Part shown: piece after piece, positions 1 to 11,466 of the stretch
Layout: each line of letters starts with the position of its first letter
How positions within the stretch are numbered: position 1 is the stretch's first letter
Source: Vespula vulgaris
Taxonomy: Eukaryota; Arthropoda; Insecta; Hymenoptera; Vespidae
Direction of reading: 5' to 3'
Assembly (NCBI RefSeq): GCF_905475345.1
Contig: NC_066599.1
Span: 541,001 to 605,000, forward strand
DNA length: 64,000 bases
Translations under genes and position numbers: made by a program
Notes under the pieces: model-generated
Told to the model about the DNA's origin: nothing
The model's database searches: none
The model's input: the letters and a program-made list of their open reading frames with translations, nothing else

Positions 1-2455
1 GTGTGGTTAATCGGGCCGAACGTGGGTGTAATTGGCCAATTAGTTAATCCCTGATAAAAGTTTCGTCGTGTATCATTAGTCCTTCACGATTCATTACGAG
101 AGATCTTTAACTTGCATCCTGGCGAATTCTTGTTTATTAGCCTGTTACCTCTTATTAAAGGGAACTCATGTTATCATTATCCGTTCATAGTAAATCTAAT
201 TTACGTAATTAATCGTCAGCTAGGTAGATCATCGATCACGAAAGATTTAATATGAAAATTATGGAAATTATTCTCAGAGTTATCATCTTGTAATTCGTGT
301 ACTACAAGAACGTTTGGATTTATTCGGAATAGTATAGAAGGTATAGAAACGTTCTCAAACTCGGTGAGACTGTGGCAAAGTACGATTAACTCTGGCCGAC
401 ATAATTCTCGTACCGCGACTAGATGAGTAACTACATTCCACGGAAATTCGCTGGGCGTCAATGACACCAGTGAACAACATACTACCGACAATTAAACTCC
501 ACGTAGCCTTTTATTTTTTTCTACCCGAGAATTTTCTTCCTTTTTTAAGCAATCGCTATTTCTTTTCCTCTTTTTTCTTCTATCCATTCTATCTATCTAT
601 ATATCTTTACTTTTATTGCAATGATTCATCGATCGGTCGTGCAAGTACATGTTGTACGAGATAGGCTTTTTAATATACGAAGAAATGATTTTTCTTTCTT
701 TCTTTTGTTTACGGTAATATCACATTATAGATTTCCGGACTCTCTCAACGATGACACGTACAAAAGGTTATTGAGATGCCTAAAGTGATAGTTAACTTGT
801 ATCGACGGTAATGCTCGAACGCATACGTGATAAGATGTCTGGCCATTCACACGTACTCATTTTGTTGAATACGAAGTCGGCAGGTCGATAAGTACTATGC
901 ATCGCTCGTTGTATAAGGCTTTTGCTTCTTTGTTCTCCACTTTTTCTCATTTTCTCTCTCTCTCTCTTTCTCTTTGGTACAGCAATAAAACGTACCGTTC
1001 TTCGTCTAAAATCAAGAGGAACGAACATTGGCGGAAACTTTGACATATTCTCGCGAAAAAAAGAATCTTACTTTTCTTCTTATCTCGTTAAACTCGTCGA
1101 TAACACTGTCACGTTATATAATTTTCTTATAGAAATCTGTAGAGCAACGAAGAAAAGAGAAGTTGGGGTTATAAAGGGTTAAAATTTTGTTTTTTTTCTC
1201 TCCATTTCTTTTCCTTTTTTTTTCTTCTTCAGAGTAAAAATAGAAACTGTAACAGTTAACGACTTTCTATCGTGTTTTTGTCTCGTTCGTACGATCGAAG
1301 TCAAAGTTTTTATGTAGCTTCTCGCGTTCCGCTTGCGTGACAAGATGGCTAAAAAAGGGGAGGTTGGAGGACGGGCAAGAGAGGGGTAAAAAATCTCTCT
1401 CTCTAAATCGGATCCCTACTTATTCGAGAAGATTCGAAAAAGAGGAATCGGTGAATGATCGATAATCGTTTTAATCGATTCCGCTTGAACCGAAACCAAT
1501 GTAGCACGGAAAGTGTTCGGCCCTCGAACCGTAACCGATATTTTTCCGGTTTCCGTTCCCGTAACAACACCGATTGAGAATAACGGTCCTCGTCGAATGG
1601 TTACGGTTTCCGAAAGTAGTAGTACGAGGAAGCCGATTTGAAATAAGTCAAATGCCATCATGTTTGTAACAGGAAGAACAGAGAGAGAGAGAGAGAGAGA
1701 GAGAGAAATGCAAGAAGAATTATTAAATGCAAGAAAAGTTTAACCGTTATCGAACGTGATTGGCTGTTGAAAAGAAACGATGAAAAAAGAATCTTGAAAT
1801 GGACGTATATGTGTACGTACGTAGGTATACTTATATTCATTTACGTATATACCTATGTATAATATACATTTTCTTATTATCCTAGAAAATAATCTCTCAA
1901 TTATATTCTCTTTCTAGGCCAAGATAATCATTTTTCTATTGTTAAGACGATCACGAGATACCTCGTGACAAAGTTACATCGCTAACAAACGGCGATGTCA
2001 CCGAAGATGACACAACGATTTTCTTTCCATTTTATTATCAAACTGATAATATATGTATGAATAACGATCGCCGATGAATCATGATTCGTTTAAACCATAT
2101 AAAAACGTGTCTCGAAATTTTGCTAAACAGTAGAGACGCGAATCATTTGTTTTCTTTGTAATCTATAATCATTTCGAATATTTCAATGATCTTGATTTCT
2201 TTCACTTGGGCGCTATAGAAATAATATTCTAGTTTTAATTATATGATAAATGAGATAATAAATCTATAGGTACGCAAAACGATCGGTACTCCATTACGTA
2301 TTTACTTTATAAGAACGAATCGAAGAGGCGTCGACATTCATCATACGGCATATTTCCCGACACACCCATCCTGTTGTTCTCACCATGGATTTTCCACTTC
2401 CTACGATCGAGAGATTATCTTCCAGCTCGAATATCGCTTTCGAGTTTAACTGTAC

Positions 2456-2500
<45 letters not shown>

Positions 2501-3634
2501 CTAAAAATAAGTTAAAAACTACATTTGTACTCCTTCGGTACGTGATTTATCTTTTTAGAAATTTATAGGAAGCTAATATTACACCTTAGCTATGTTAAAG
2601 AACATAATGGAAAAATTACGTTGTTATAATCTGATGGAATTCGATTAAAAAAAAACTATTATAATTATACATATAATCGTACATCTAGAAACATTCAAAA
2701 AACGTTTGAATCCAGTTCGAAAGGAAAAGGTTGCTTTTTGAAAAACGACGTCGCAACTTACTCGTATTTCTTTGAGGGTTGGAGAAACGGAATAAATCGC
2801 AAAAATGCATGCAATGTATTTCACGTGGGCGATGTGCCGTTGTAATTTCTAGCGCAAACCCAATCAATGAAAATGATGAAGTACACAATGGAGTCCTTAA
2901 TGAGCGAAGGGTGGTACCGCGCATGTTGATGCTCGGTGTATTCGCGGAAGGAGGGACCGACGACGGATTGTTTTCTCATTGATTAAAATCCTTTTCAATG
3001 GGTCGACCGTGAAACGTTGAAAAGCGGTTGGTTGGTCGGCTAAAAAGCTTGCTGAGTTGTTTTCGACGGGGGGTCGAGACGAAAGTATTTCGTGCGTCTA
3101 ATTGCAGTCGCTCTAATTGCGCCTCCCTCTTTCTTTTTATTTCCTTCTCTTTTTCTCTATTTTTTCCTCTTAAAAAAAAAAGAGGGAACGATGAGAGGGA
3201 ATACACTAAGCTCGCTCGCACGCGCCACGACGAAGCGCGTGCCGACCCATCGAGAGAACCGTCGTCGTTGACTCGGTGGCTCGTTAAACGAAAATTAGAA
3301 TTGATTTAGCTGCTAGATTGAACGGTACTCTATCTCTCTTTATTTTCTCTTACGCACGGATGCAATCACATGCAACCACGGCGCCGTTGCTAATGGCTGC
3401 GCGAGCCATCCCGAGTCATATTGCAATTTCTCTATTTTATGAGATTTAACAATTTCTTTTCTTTCTCTTTTCTTAACATCAAACATCTATCAAACGTATA
3501 GACGTGTAGGAATTTGAAGGATTTTAAAGATACATGTAATGGCTCGCTATCTATCGATTGTAAATAAATTATTCGTCCAAATTATTGTTCCTCCCAATTT
3601 TTATCGATCTATCAATTCTCCGATATTATTTTAG
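1..3634. other. Gene-poor left flank, probably 5' flank or intron of Jupiter
   Basis: No open reading frame here resembles a known protein, and the short ORFs present are low-complexity or antisense shadows. The Jupiter exon beginning at 3635 needs an upstream exon that supplies the first two bases of a codon, so this stretch is intron, 5' UTR or promoter. A more CpG-rich patch at about 2940-3420 could be a promoter or non-coding first exon. A TATAAAA-like string lies near 2098. Simple repeats include (GA)n at about 1680-1707 and (AT)n at 2459-2498. The actual first exon of Jupiter was not found. Confidence 0.5.
2459..2498. repeat. (AT)n microsatellite
   Basis: Uninterrupted AT dinucleotides over about 40 bases. 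Confidence 0.95.
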
Positions 3635-6600
3635 AGTTTTGAAGCCACCAGGCGGTGGGAGCAGCGACATCTTCGGCTCGACTCAAGACGAGACCAGTCC
3701 ACGCCGCGTGAAGAATCACAATCAGTCTCAGCTTGGTAGCGCGTTATTCGGTGACGCACCCGATTCCAGCAACAACAGCAACAACGCGACCGGCAATATG
3801 GATAACAACGGCGGCGAGATTACACCACGTTCCGGCAAGCCCGGTAATGATTCATACAATCGCCTGTTTGGCCCTCCCGATGCCCCACCCACAACCCCAA
3901 ACGCGAAAAATTACATGCGCAGCAATATACCCCTCAACGGGGATGATACAACGTCGCCCGCGAAAAGTACATCAAGCAGCAACTCGAGCTCGAGTATCGT
4001 CAACGGCTTTACCAATAGCAACAACTCTAACGTCAACGATATCACAGGTAAGGACATCGTCGTCCTTCCCTGATGGACGACCACCATCTTTCTTTTCCTC
4101 TTCCTCTTCCTCCCCCTCCTCGTCGTCTTCTTCTTCTTCTTCTTCTTCTTCTTCTTCTTCTTCTCTTTCTTTTTCTTTCATTTTAATCACGAGAGTATCT
4201 AGATACAGATGCAAGATACACAGACAGACTAGGACATTTCAATGAAAACCTTTCGTGCGAGTGTATAAGTATGTAAGTGACAAGTGTAAATGTTTCTTGT
4301 TCTTTGCCAATTTTTTTATTAACCCTTGAATGTTATCGTAGCTGACTTGTAACACTAATCCTTTGACTATTCGTTCACACGATCGTTGGTAACAACGTTA
4401 TCATAAAAAACAATACTTTGCTATAAATGTAACGAAATTTACTTGAGATTATTAAAGACGAGTAAAAGAATTTTATTATCTCAATTTAAATTCGATTGTT
4501 ATAAAATTTCGAAAGATAATGGTATAAGGGGAACAAAAAAGTTATATAAACAAGATCAGTCATTGTTATCAAGAAAACATTTTTAAGGGTTTCCATTTAA
4601 ATGTCCCATCCTTTATGATAGTTACGCTCGTGTATTTTTTTCTTATCATTTATTATTTTTTTTCCGACGTAACGACTTCTTTTGTATTCCTACAAAGGGT
4701 CGCCAGATTTTCTTTCCCTCTCTATCTATCTATCTATCTCGCTTTCTCTCTCTCTCTCTCTCTCCCTCTTTCTATCTTTCTCTTTCTCTCCCTCTCTCGT
4801 TAAAATCAAGTAAGAACTTAGAAATGCACCAGACGATATGCTTCGTGTTTCATAGCGGTACTCGCTGTTTGGTAAAAAACTTACAGCAAGATATTTTATA
4901 GACAGAAAGAGAGAGGGAGGGAGGGAGGGAGGGAGAGAGATGGAAAATAAATTGCTTCGCTGAATAACGTATCTTGAGTACTTGTATCTGGACACTGCCG
5001 ATTACTACTATACTATGTTTTTCGTCTTTCCTTAATATATATATATATACTTATATATACCTATATATATATACGAAGCACATTGTGGCATCGATTTACC
5101 TCTTTTTTATATATATATATATATAGAAAAACCTATCTTAAAATATGTGTCCGCGCGTTGCAGGCTCTTACGGTATAAAAATCGTATGTCACAAGTTGGT
5201 CTTCGTTGCTCCTTTTAGTGTTGTAAGCTAGAGATACTAATACATTCGAAAAGTAGAATTAGGATTCTTAACGCGTCGTCTAACGAAAACGTCAAAAATA
5301 AAAAAAAAATAATAATAAAAGAAAAGAAAATAGAAACAAACGGATTAAAGAATGTTAACAACGCACAAAAAATTGCTGTCTTTACAATGATGAAAAAAGA
5401 TTTTGATCTTCGGGTGAAAAAGATGCAAGAAATTTTTCTTTCTTTTTTTAATGAAAAGAAAAAACTAGTTAAAAAGTTTATGAAGATTTATGAAAACGAT
5501 GGAACTTCTTGATTGGCGATTGAAAATTTCAATTGATTATATTAGTCGACGTGGAAATATCTGTAGCATGATACTTAAAAAAATATATTTCTTTTTATTT
5601 ATATAAATATATACGTACGCATATATATACATCTGATTAATAATCTAATAAAAAATGAATTTTCCTTAAACTGTTCGCAAGCAGCTTTTAGGAGAATCAA
5701 ACGATTTCGTAAGTGTGCAACGAAAAATATTTGAGTAGACGATACAACAACATTGACCCTATTACACATATTCTCTTTCTCTCTTTTTCTATCCTTTTTT
5801 TTTTTGGTTGCAAATAGTCATAGAAAAGTCTACATATATAGTTTTGATTTGTCATACGTCATGAAAATGTCCTTTGTATTAGAAAGATATATATACTTGT
5901 ATATTATTATCGAACAAATTTTTTATTCGATTTAGACCATATTTTTTTACATCGTAAACAAAAAATGAAACAGAGTAGGGCCTGCCACAGTAAACCGAAA
6001 CACATATTTTGAGTTAGACAATCGATTAATAACTCGTCATCATTTCGCTTATGTTGTTTTTTATTTATTTATTTTTTTTTATTTTTTCTAATTGTTTTTT
6101 CATCTTCTTTTATTATTTTTTTTAGGCCATTAGTATTCGTAGTAGCACACATATCTATACGTTGTATCTTTATCATGCCGTTACAATCTTTGTTCTTCAT
6201 TTTTAGATTTTCACTTTATTTTAGATTCTCTTCAGGAGAATGTAATAACACACGAACGATCGCTTGTAAATAATTTTACGCATACCTCGTATTCGCTGGC
6301 CTTTAAGAAATGATTTTACGCGATTAGTGAAAGCAAAATGCATACATACATACATATATACATACATACATATATATATATATTGTATATGTACACATAT
6401 TCACGTTGAAATCTTATTAGCACAGCATCCGAGCAATTCTTCTTCTCCTTCTTTTTCTTCTTGTACTTCTTTTTTTGAGGATACGTCAATTTTTCTTCGC
6501 GTGCCATATTGCTCTTTTCCTTCTTTTTTCTTTCTTTTTCTTTTTTCAATCGATTTCTTCGAACAGCTGATCTTATCAAAGAGAATCACAGTTCTCAGCA

Positions 6601-8692
6601 GTATTGTCTCGATAGAACATTAGAAAGATCGTTAGAGAAAAAGTTCTTTTTATTTTTCGTATGTATTTGCATTGAAATCGATATCGTACGTCATCCGATC
6701 ACATTTTTCTACTGACATGCGATTGATTATTTTCATTTTCACTTTTATTTCGATAACCAATCACATTTGGCTTCTTTCGCATTCACCTGCTTCTCATAGT
6801 AAATACACAAAATTAGAATCACAAGTTTCGTGTATCTGTTATCGTTCTCGTTAATCTTTTCGGACAGACGAGTAAAAGAAATGTTGAAGAAGAAAAAAAC
6901 ATTTTAATACAATGATCTTACGATAGAATTTTATCGATTATATTTTATAAATCGTAATCGAATGGAAACATAAATCTAGCAAAATGATATCGACTAGAAC
7001 TTTGAATTAATTCCTAAATATCGAAAGAAAAACGATTCTCTATTCTTATTCTAATATTTTATAATATGATTCACTGATGGACGGACAAAAGAGTACAAGT
7101 CAGAATTATTAATTTTACAGAGGTGTTTGTATTGCAGAAATTGATAATATTTAAAGAAGCAATGTAAGATTAGATGTTGGACGTGAAAGTTGATAAGGTA
7201 TGTCTCGCTCATTGAACTTAAATATATCTACGTACCATAAAAGAAGAACAGTAAATGTATAGAATATATTAGCTTATCTTATTTGTATAAAAATTTTTGA
7301 CTGATACTCTTTTTCCCAATATATATATATATATATATATAATCTAATATTCTATTCTATTCTAATAATAATATTATTCTCTACTCGTCCGTACGAAAAT
7401 GTCGCATCCATTAAACACTAACGTATGGGATGCGATTCTCTCTCTCTCTCTGTGTTTTGTGATGACGTTATCGATGATGCATGGTGTCGGTGATGGTGAA
7501 TTTCTGGTACGTGTCCTATTGCTTAACGTGCGGCAACGGATATCTCTCGCTCGCTCTCTCAAACTTGGCGTTCCTGTTATCCTGTCGAAATCCTGGCAGG
7601 AGGAGCGTCCTGCATGCCGCGCAATCCAGTCACCGGAGACGGAGTCGACGTGACGCCATTGAGGCGCACACGAAGGTGTAGAGGTAACCTTTACATTTGC
7701 CAATTTTATTTCTCCTCGATATCATCACCACCATCGTTATCATCATCACTACCACCACCACCACCACCACCATTCTCATCATCATCATTATCATCATCAT
7801 TATCCCCTCCCCAAATAGATTTCCCCATTATTTATCCGTGTTGCACCTTCATGCGTACTCCGAATAATATTCGATTTATTAGCCGCCATTTTGATTCTCC
7901 GCTTCTTTCGTCGTGGACGATAAAAGTGAGTTTTAGTAACGAAACATCGCGGGAATTCTTTTTTTTTCCTTTTTCTCTTCTGAAATATATATATATTTTT
8001 TTAATTAATTAAAAACAAGGGGAATCGTGATTGATTGAAATTAATTACGGTTCCTTTCGTAAGACACGGAAATGAGATTTTATATAATTGCGTGAACAAT
8101 GTGATGTAAAATATGGAAAGGTACGCATAGATATTCGCTATTATTTTTTTTATGTACGAATATGTAGCTTCATATTTGAACCCTTAAATAATCTTCAATT
8201 TTTTTTTATACATATATCCTTTCGATCGGTATTCAAAAGAAATTTCATTATCTTGAAACAGAAAGATCAAAAATTACTTGTGCGAAATAATATCTCTTTC
8301 CTAAATGTTATAATATATACATATATATAAACTTATGTATTGTATAAACATTCTCTTTTAAAGATTTCGAACGATCCCGAATAAATCTTTAGGGACAATA
8401 AGGGAAACTTGTGTATGGATAAAGATAACAAGAATGCAACGCTATTTGATTAGAAATAAATTGGGAAAAAAAGAGAGAAAATGTCACAAAAATTATATTT
8501 ACAGATGGTAATCCAGTAACCGGAACTGGCTATACGTCTGAGACACAGAATGGAGGTTCAGCGATGCAGAATGGAACAGGCAGCTCAAGTTCCAGCATAG
8601 GTGAGAAATCGAATGGCTCGTCGCCAACAGGAAAGCCAGCAGGAACTCGTACTCGCGTCCCACCGGGTGGATACTCATCTGGTCTTTGGTAA
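3635..8692 (+). CDS. Jupiter: Jupiter microtubule-associated protein (HN1 family), 5' incomplete
   Basis: Jupiter binds microtubules in insects; vertebrate relatives are HN1/JPT1 and JPT2. Exons seen are 3635-4047, a probable cassette exon 7600-7683, and 8505-8692 with stop TAA. The first opens with VLKPPGGGSSDIFG, the family signature, followed by SP/TP-rich and Asn/Ser-rich sequence and a second conserved block, NRLFGPPDAPPTTPNAKN. The last exon has NPVTGTGY and ends in PPGGYSSGLW, the conserved Jupiter C-terminus. Junctions are phase 1 (ACAG|GTAAGG to TTTACAG|ATGG). The start codon is missing: the exon at 3635 begins with the third base of a codon after TTTTAG, so an upstream exon is required, and it may lie before the window. 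The upstream ATG at 3585 sits in intron sequence and is not the start. Intron 4048-8504 is long and repeat-rich. Confidence 0.88.
4131..4165. repeat. (CTT)n microsatellite in Jupiter intron
   Basis: Pyrimidine trinucleotide run inside the long Jupiter intron. It creates Ser-rich and Glu-rich shadow ORFs on the two strands. Confidence 0.9.
7600..7683 (+). other. Jupiter: Probable cassette exon of Jupiter (second NPVTG motif)
   Basis: The segment follows a CAG acceptor (GGCAG at 7595-7599) and ends at AGAG|GTAACC. It is 84 nt long, a multiple of three, and its phase (1 in, 1 out) matches both neighbouring Jupiter exons, so it can be included or skipped without a frameshift. It encodes RNPVTGDGVDVTPLR within 28 codons, repeating the NPVTG motif of the final exon. 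The conserved motif in the correct phase makes this more than chance. The polypyrimidine tract upstream is only moderate, so inclusion may be regulated. Confidence 0.6.
7725..7806. repeat. Imperfect CAT/CAC trinucleotide repeat
   Basis: Interleaved CAT, CAC and TAT trinucleotides in the Jupiter intron just after the cassette exon. Confidence 0.9.
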
Positions 8693-9068
8693 AAAGGGTT
8701 GGTCCATCTCTCTCAGCAGCAGCAACATCAATATCAGGATCCCGTTTCCATCTTAGAATGTGGACTCAAAGACAAAATTCGGCGTGTCAACGGTTGAAGA
8801 AAGGACAAAAGAGAGGAGAAAAATAATGATAATAATAAAAAGAAACACACACACAGGCTCTATCATCTTATTCCGACTCTTGTCGTACGTTTTCTGTAGC
8901 GGGAAAAAATGAATGGAACATGCAATAACAACAAAATTACATACCAACAAATGAGAAACAAAAGAAAATACTAGCCATCCATCCATAATTAATTATTCGA
9001 TTTTGAGAACTTGCATAACTTAGCTGAACGAGTCAAAGAAAAGAAAAAGAAAAAAGGAAAGAAAAAAA

Positions 9069-9091
9069 TTAATAATATTAATAATAATAAT

Positions 9092-9141
<50 letters not shown>
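9069..9141. repeat. (AAT)n trinucleotide repeat in Jupiter 3' UTR
   Basis: Near-perfect AAT repeat of about 70 bases, about 1.1 kb before a complementary ATT tract in the same presumed transcript. Confidence 0.92.
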
Positions 9142-9142
<1 letters not shown>

Positions 9143-10222
9143 CCGTTCATCGATCGTTGATTTGGTACTCTCGGCTTATAGTTTCGTACGTGGAGATAAA
9201 CTTAATCGTAAATTACTACTATACATATACATATATAGTACTTTGATAAATTCATCGAACGAGAAAAAAATCTTTTTGATTGTGTTATGACACGTATACT
9301 TACACATATACAAATATGCAGGCACGCATACACACACACACACACACACACAATCTCTCATTTTCTCTTTGTCTCTTTCTCTCTCTCTCTCTTTCTCTCT
9401 CTTTCTCTTCTGTTACTTTCTCTCGTTTTCCCAACTCCGATTTTCCAAACGATGCAACCCCAAATTGTCTACGTTATCATCTTCTTTATTTTCGTCTAAT
9501 AAATATATTTTGGCCGAAAATTAAAACAGATAAACGAAGAAACGAAAGGCCTGCCTATCCTTCTCGTCGCGATCATTGCTTAGAATTAATACCGACTTAG
9601 TCGAGAACGCCAAGAAAATAATTTCTAGATAGTGGTGATTGATCTTCTCGATTGTAATGATCAAAAGTAATAATAATTAATTAGATCGCAATAGACGAGA
9701 AGAAGGCATAAGAATTAAACAACAACAACAAAAATATATAAAAATACACCAAAAAAAAAAAAAAACAAAACCAACTTATAATCTTCTCCTAAATATAATT
9801 AAGAAAGGAAAACTAAAAAAATTAAAAAATAGAAAAAAAATAAAAAAAAAAATAATACAAAAATAAGAACAACAGGAAAAAGAGTCGCAGTCGTCGCGGA
9901 TAACTCCCCTCCCCCAGAGAACTGTGTACTAGAATTAGTCATGTGATAATATCTAAAATAAAAATACATGATGCGTTAAACCCATTAAACCGCTATATAG
10001 TGCGTTCTTAATCTCCGTGCCTTCTTAATTGTAAACTTTTTTGTGGTGCATGGAATATGATACATGCAGAATTAGACAAAGGACCGATATCTTTTATAAT
10101 TATATTATCGGTCTATGATATAATATCAATGAGTTTGCATATTATGACGAACTTTTCAATTTAATGAAGTATACATAAACGATATCAATTTTCGTACGTA
10201 TTTGATTATTTATGCAACAATG

Positions 10223-10259
10223 CTCTGTTGTTATTATTACTATTATTATTATATTATTA

Positions 10260-10309
<50 letters not shown>

Positions 10310-10313
10310 TATT
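10223..10313. repeat. (ATT)n trinucleotide repeat in Jupiter 3' UTR
   Basis: ATT/TTA trinucleotides with a few interruptions. It is the reverse complement of the (AAT)n tract at 9069-9141. Confidence 0.92.
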
Positions 10314-10547
10314 TGTCTTTTTTATCGTAATCGATTCCTCTAGTTCGGGGCACGCATTTAGAATTTAGTCGAGTAAATACGAATAGAGGAAATATTTTGC
10401 GCTCGTTGATCATGTATCGCCTATTCCTCTGCTTTTTATACATATATCTCCTCTTTCGTATTAGGATATATAGTGGATTATTATTATTACAAATATTTCT
10501 TCTATTCTATTATATCACTCTCTTTCTCTCTCCCCTTCTTTTTCTCC

Positions 10548-10550
<3 letters not shown>

Positions 10551-10595
<45 letters not shown>
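10551..10595. repeat. (TC)n microsatellite
   Basis: Uninterrupted TC dinucleotides over 45 bases. Confidence 0.95.
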
Positions 10596-10597
<2 letters not shown>

Positions 10598-11466
10598 TTC
10601 TAATTTTCTTTTCTAGTTTCATAATTCTTATTTCACAGCAATATCTCGCGCGCACATGTGTATCGTTTCTCCTTCTATTCACCAAGTTTTTACAATCGTT
10701 TGGTGTGAGTAAAGTTATATCATTTGTAATGCATCGTAATTAATCATGAAGAAGCCTTTTTGTATTCTGGCATTGATTAATAAAGTTTTGTAAGCAATAA
10801 TTATCTTTTCAACTGTTTTTCAGTTTTATTGCGGTACTCTCTTGTTTCACCAGCTTTCATTTACATGGTCCGATTATTTTCTATATCAGCTTCTTTTATA
10901 ATTAAATGTGTAATTTGAGGAAACATCTATCAACAATATTTTAATGTCGAAAAGTTGTATTTAATAAGCATTATTGTTCGGTCATCGAACTCTTACAATC
11001 AGTGCGTATCTAGTCGGTGAAACACCAAATTTAGGGAGCCCCTGAAACTAGGCAATTGTTCGTACATACTGGATACAAAAAGCCCCTGTACACTCTGTAT
11101 ACATCTTGTATCAAAAATATTTATTAACTAAAAAAATACGATATAACAAACGCAATTACTCTTAATTTATTTATGCAAGATATGAGAAGTAAATTAAAAT
11201 ATATCAAATCAAACAAAATAAATCTGACAAAATATAATACTGTAAGGTACATAAAAAGTATGAGGTATGAAAATTAAAAAAAAATAATTCTACGAATACA
11301 TTTTAACTGTGTTATGTAGTCGCATATCGCGTTACTTAACAACACCGGTAACGAATGAATGAATAGAATTTACTATATGCCGTAAGTTCTACACACCGAT
11401 ACACATTATACACATACGTAATATCTTTTTTTTATTTTTTCATTAAATAACCCACCCTTCGTTCTT

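Larger units (their letters stand above)
8693..10800 (+). other. Jupiter: Jupiter 3' UTR
   Basis: About 2.1 kb without coding potential follows the Jupiter stop. It holds (AAT)n at 9069-9141, (CA)n at 9328-9352, (CT)n at 9355-9410, an A-rich stretch at 9750-9860, (ATT)n at about 10223-10313 and (TC)n at 10551-10595. A candidate proximal polyadenylation signal AATAAA lies near 9957. A stronger one is AATAAA at 10779-10784, followed by a T/G-rich stretch. The 3' end near 10800 is inferred from that signal. Confidence 0.6.

Noticed and set aside
3733..4245. 170-codon Ser-rich ORF overlapping the Jupiter exon
   Set aside because: Out-of-frame shadow of Jupiter that continues into the (CTT)n intron repeat.
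10990..11110. Segment with repeated GCCCCTG and a GC content above its surroundings, considered as a transposon remnant
   Set aside because: No terminal inverted repeats, target duplication or coding remnant could be recognised.
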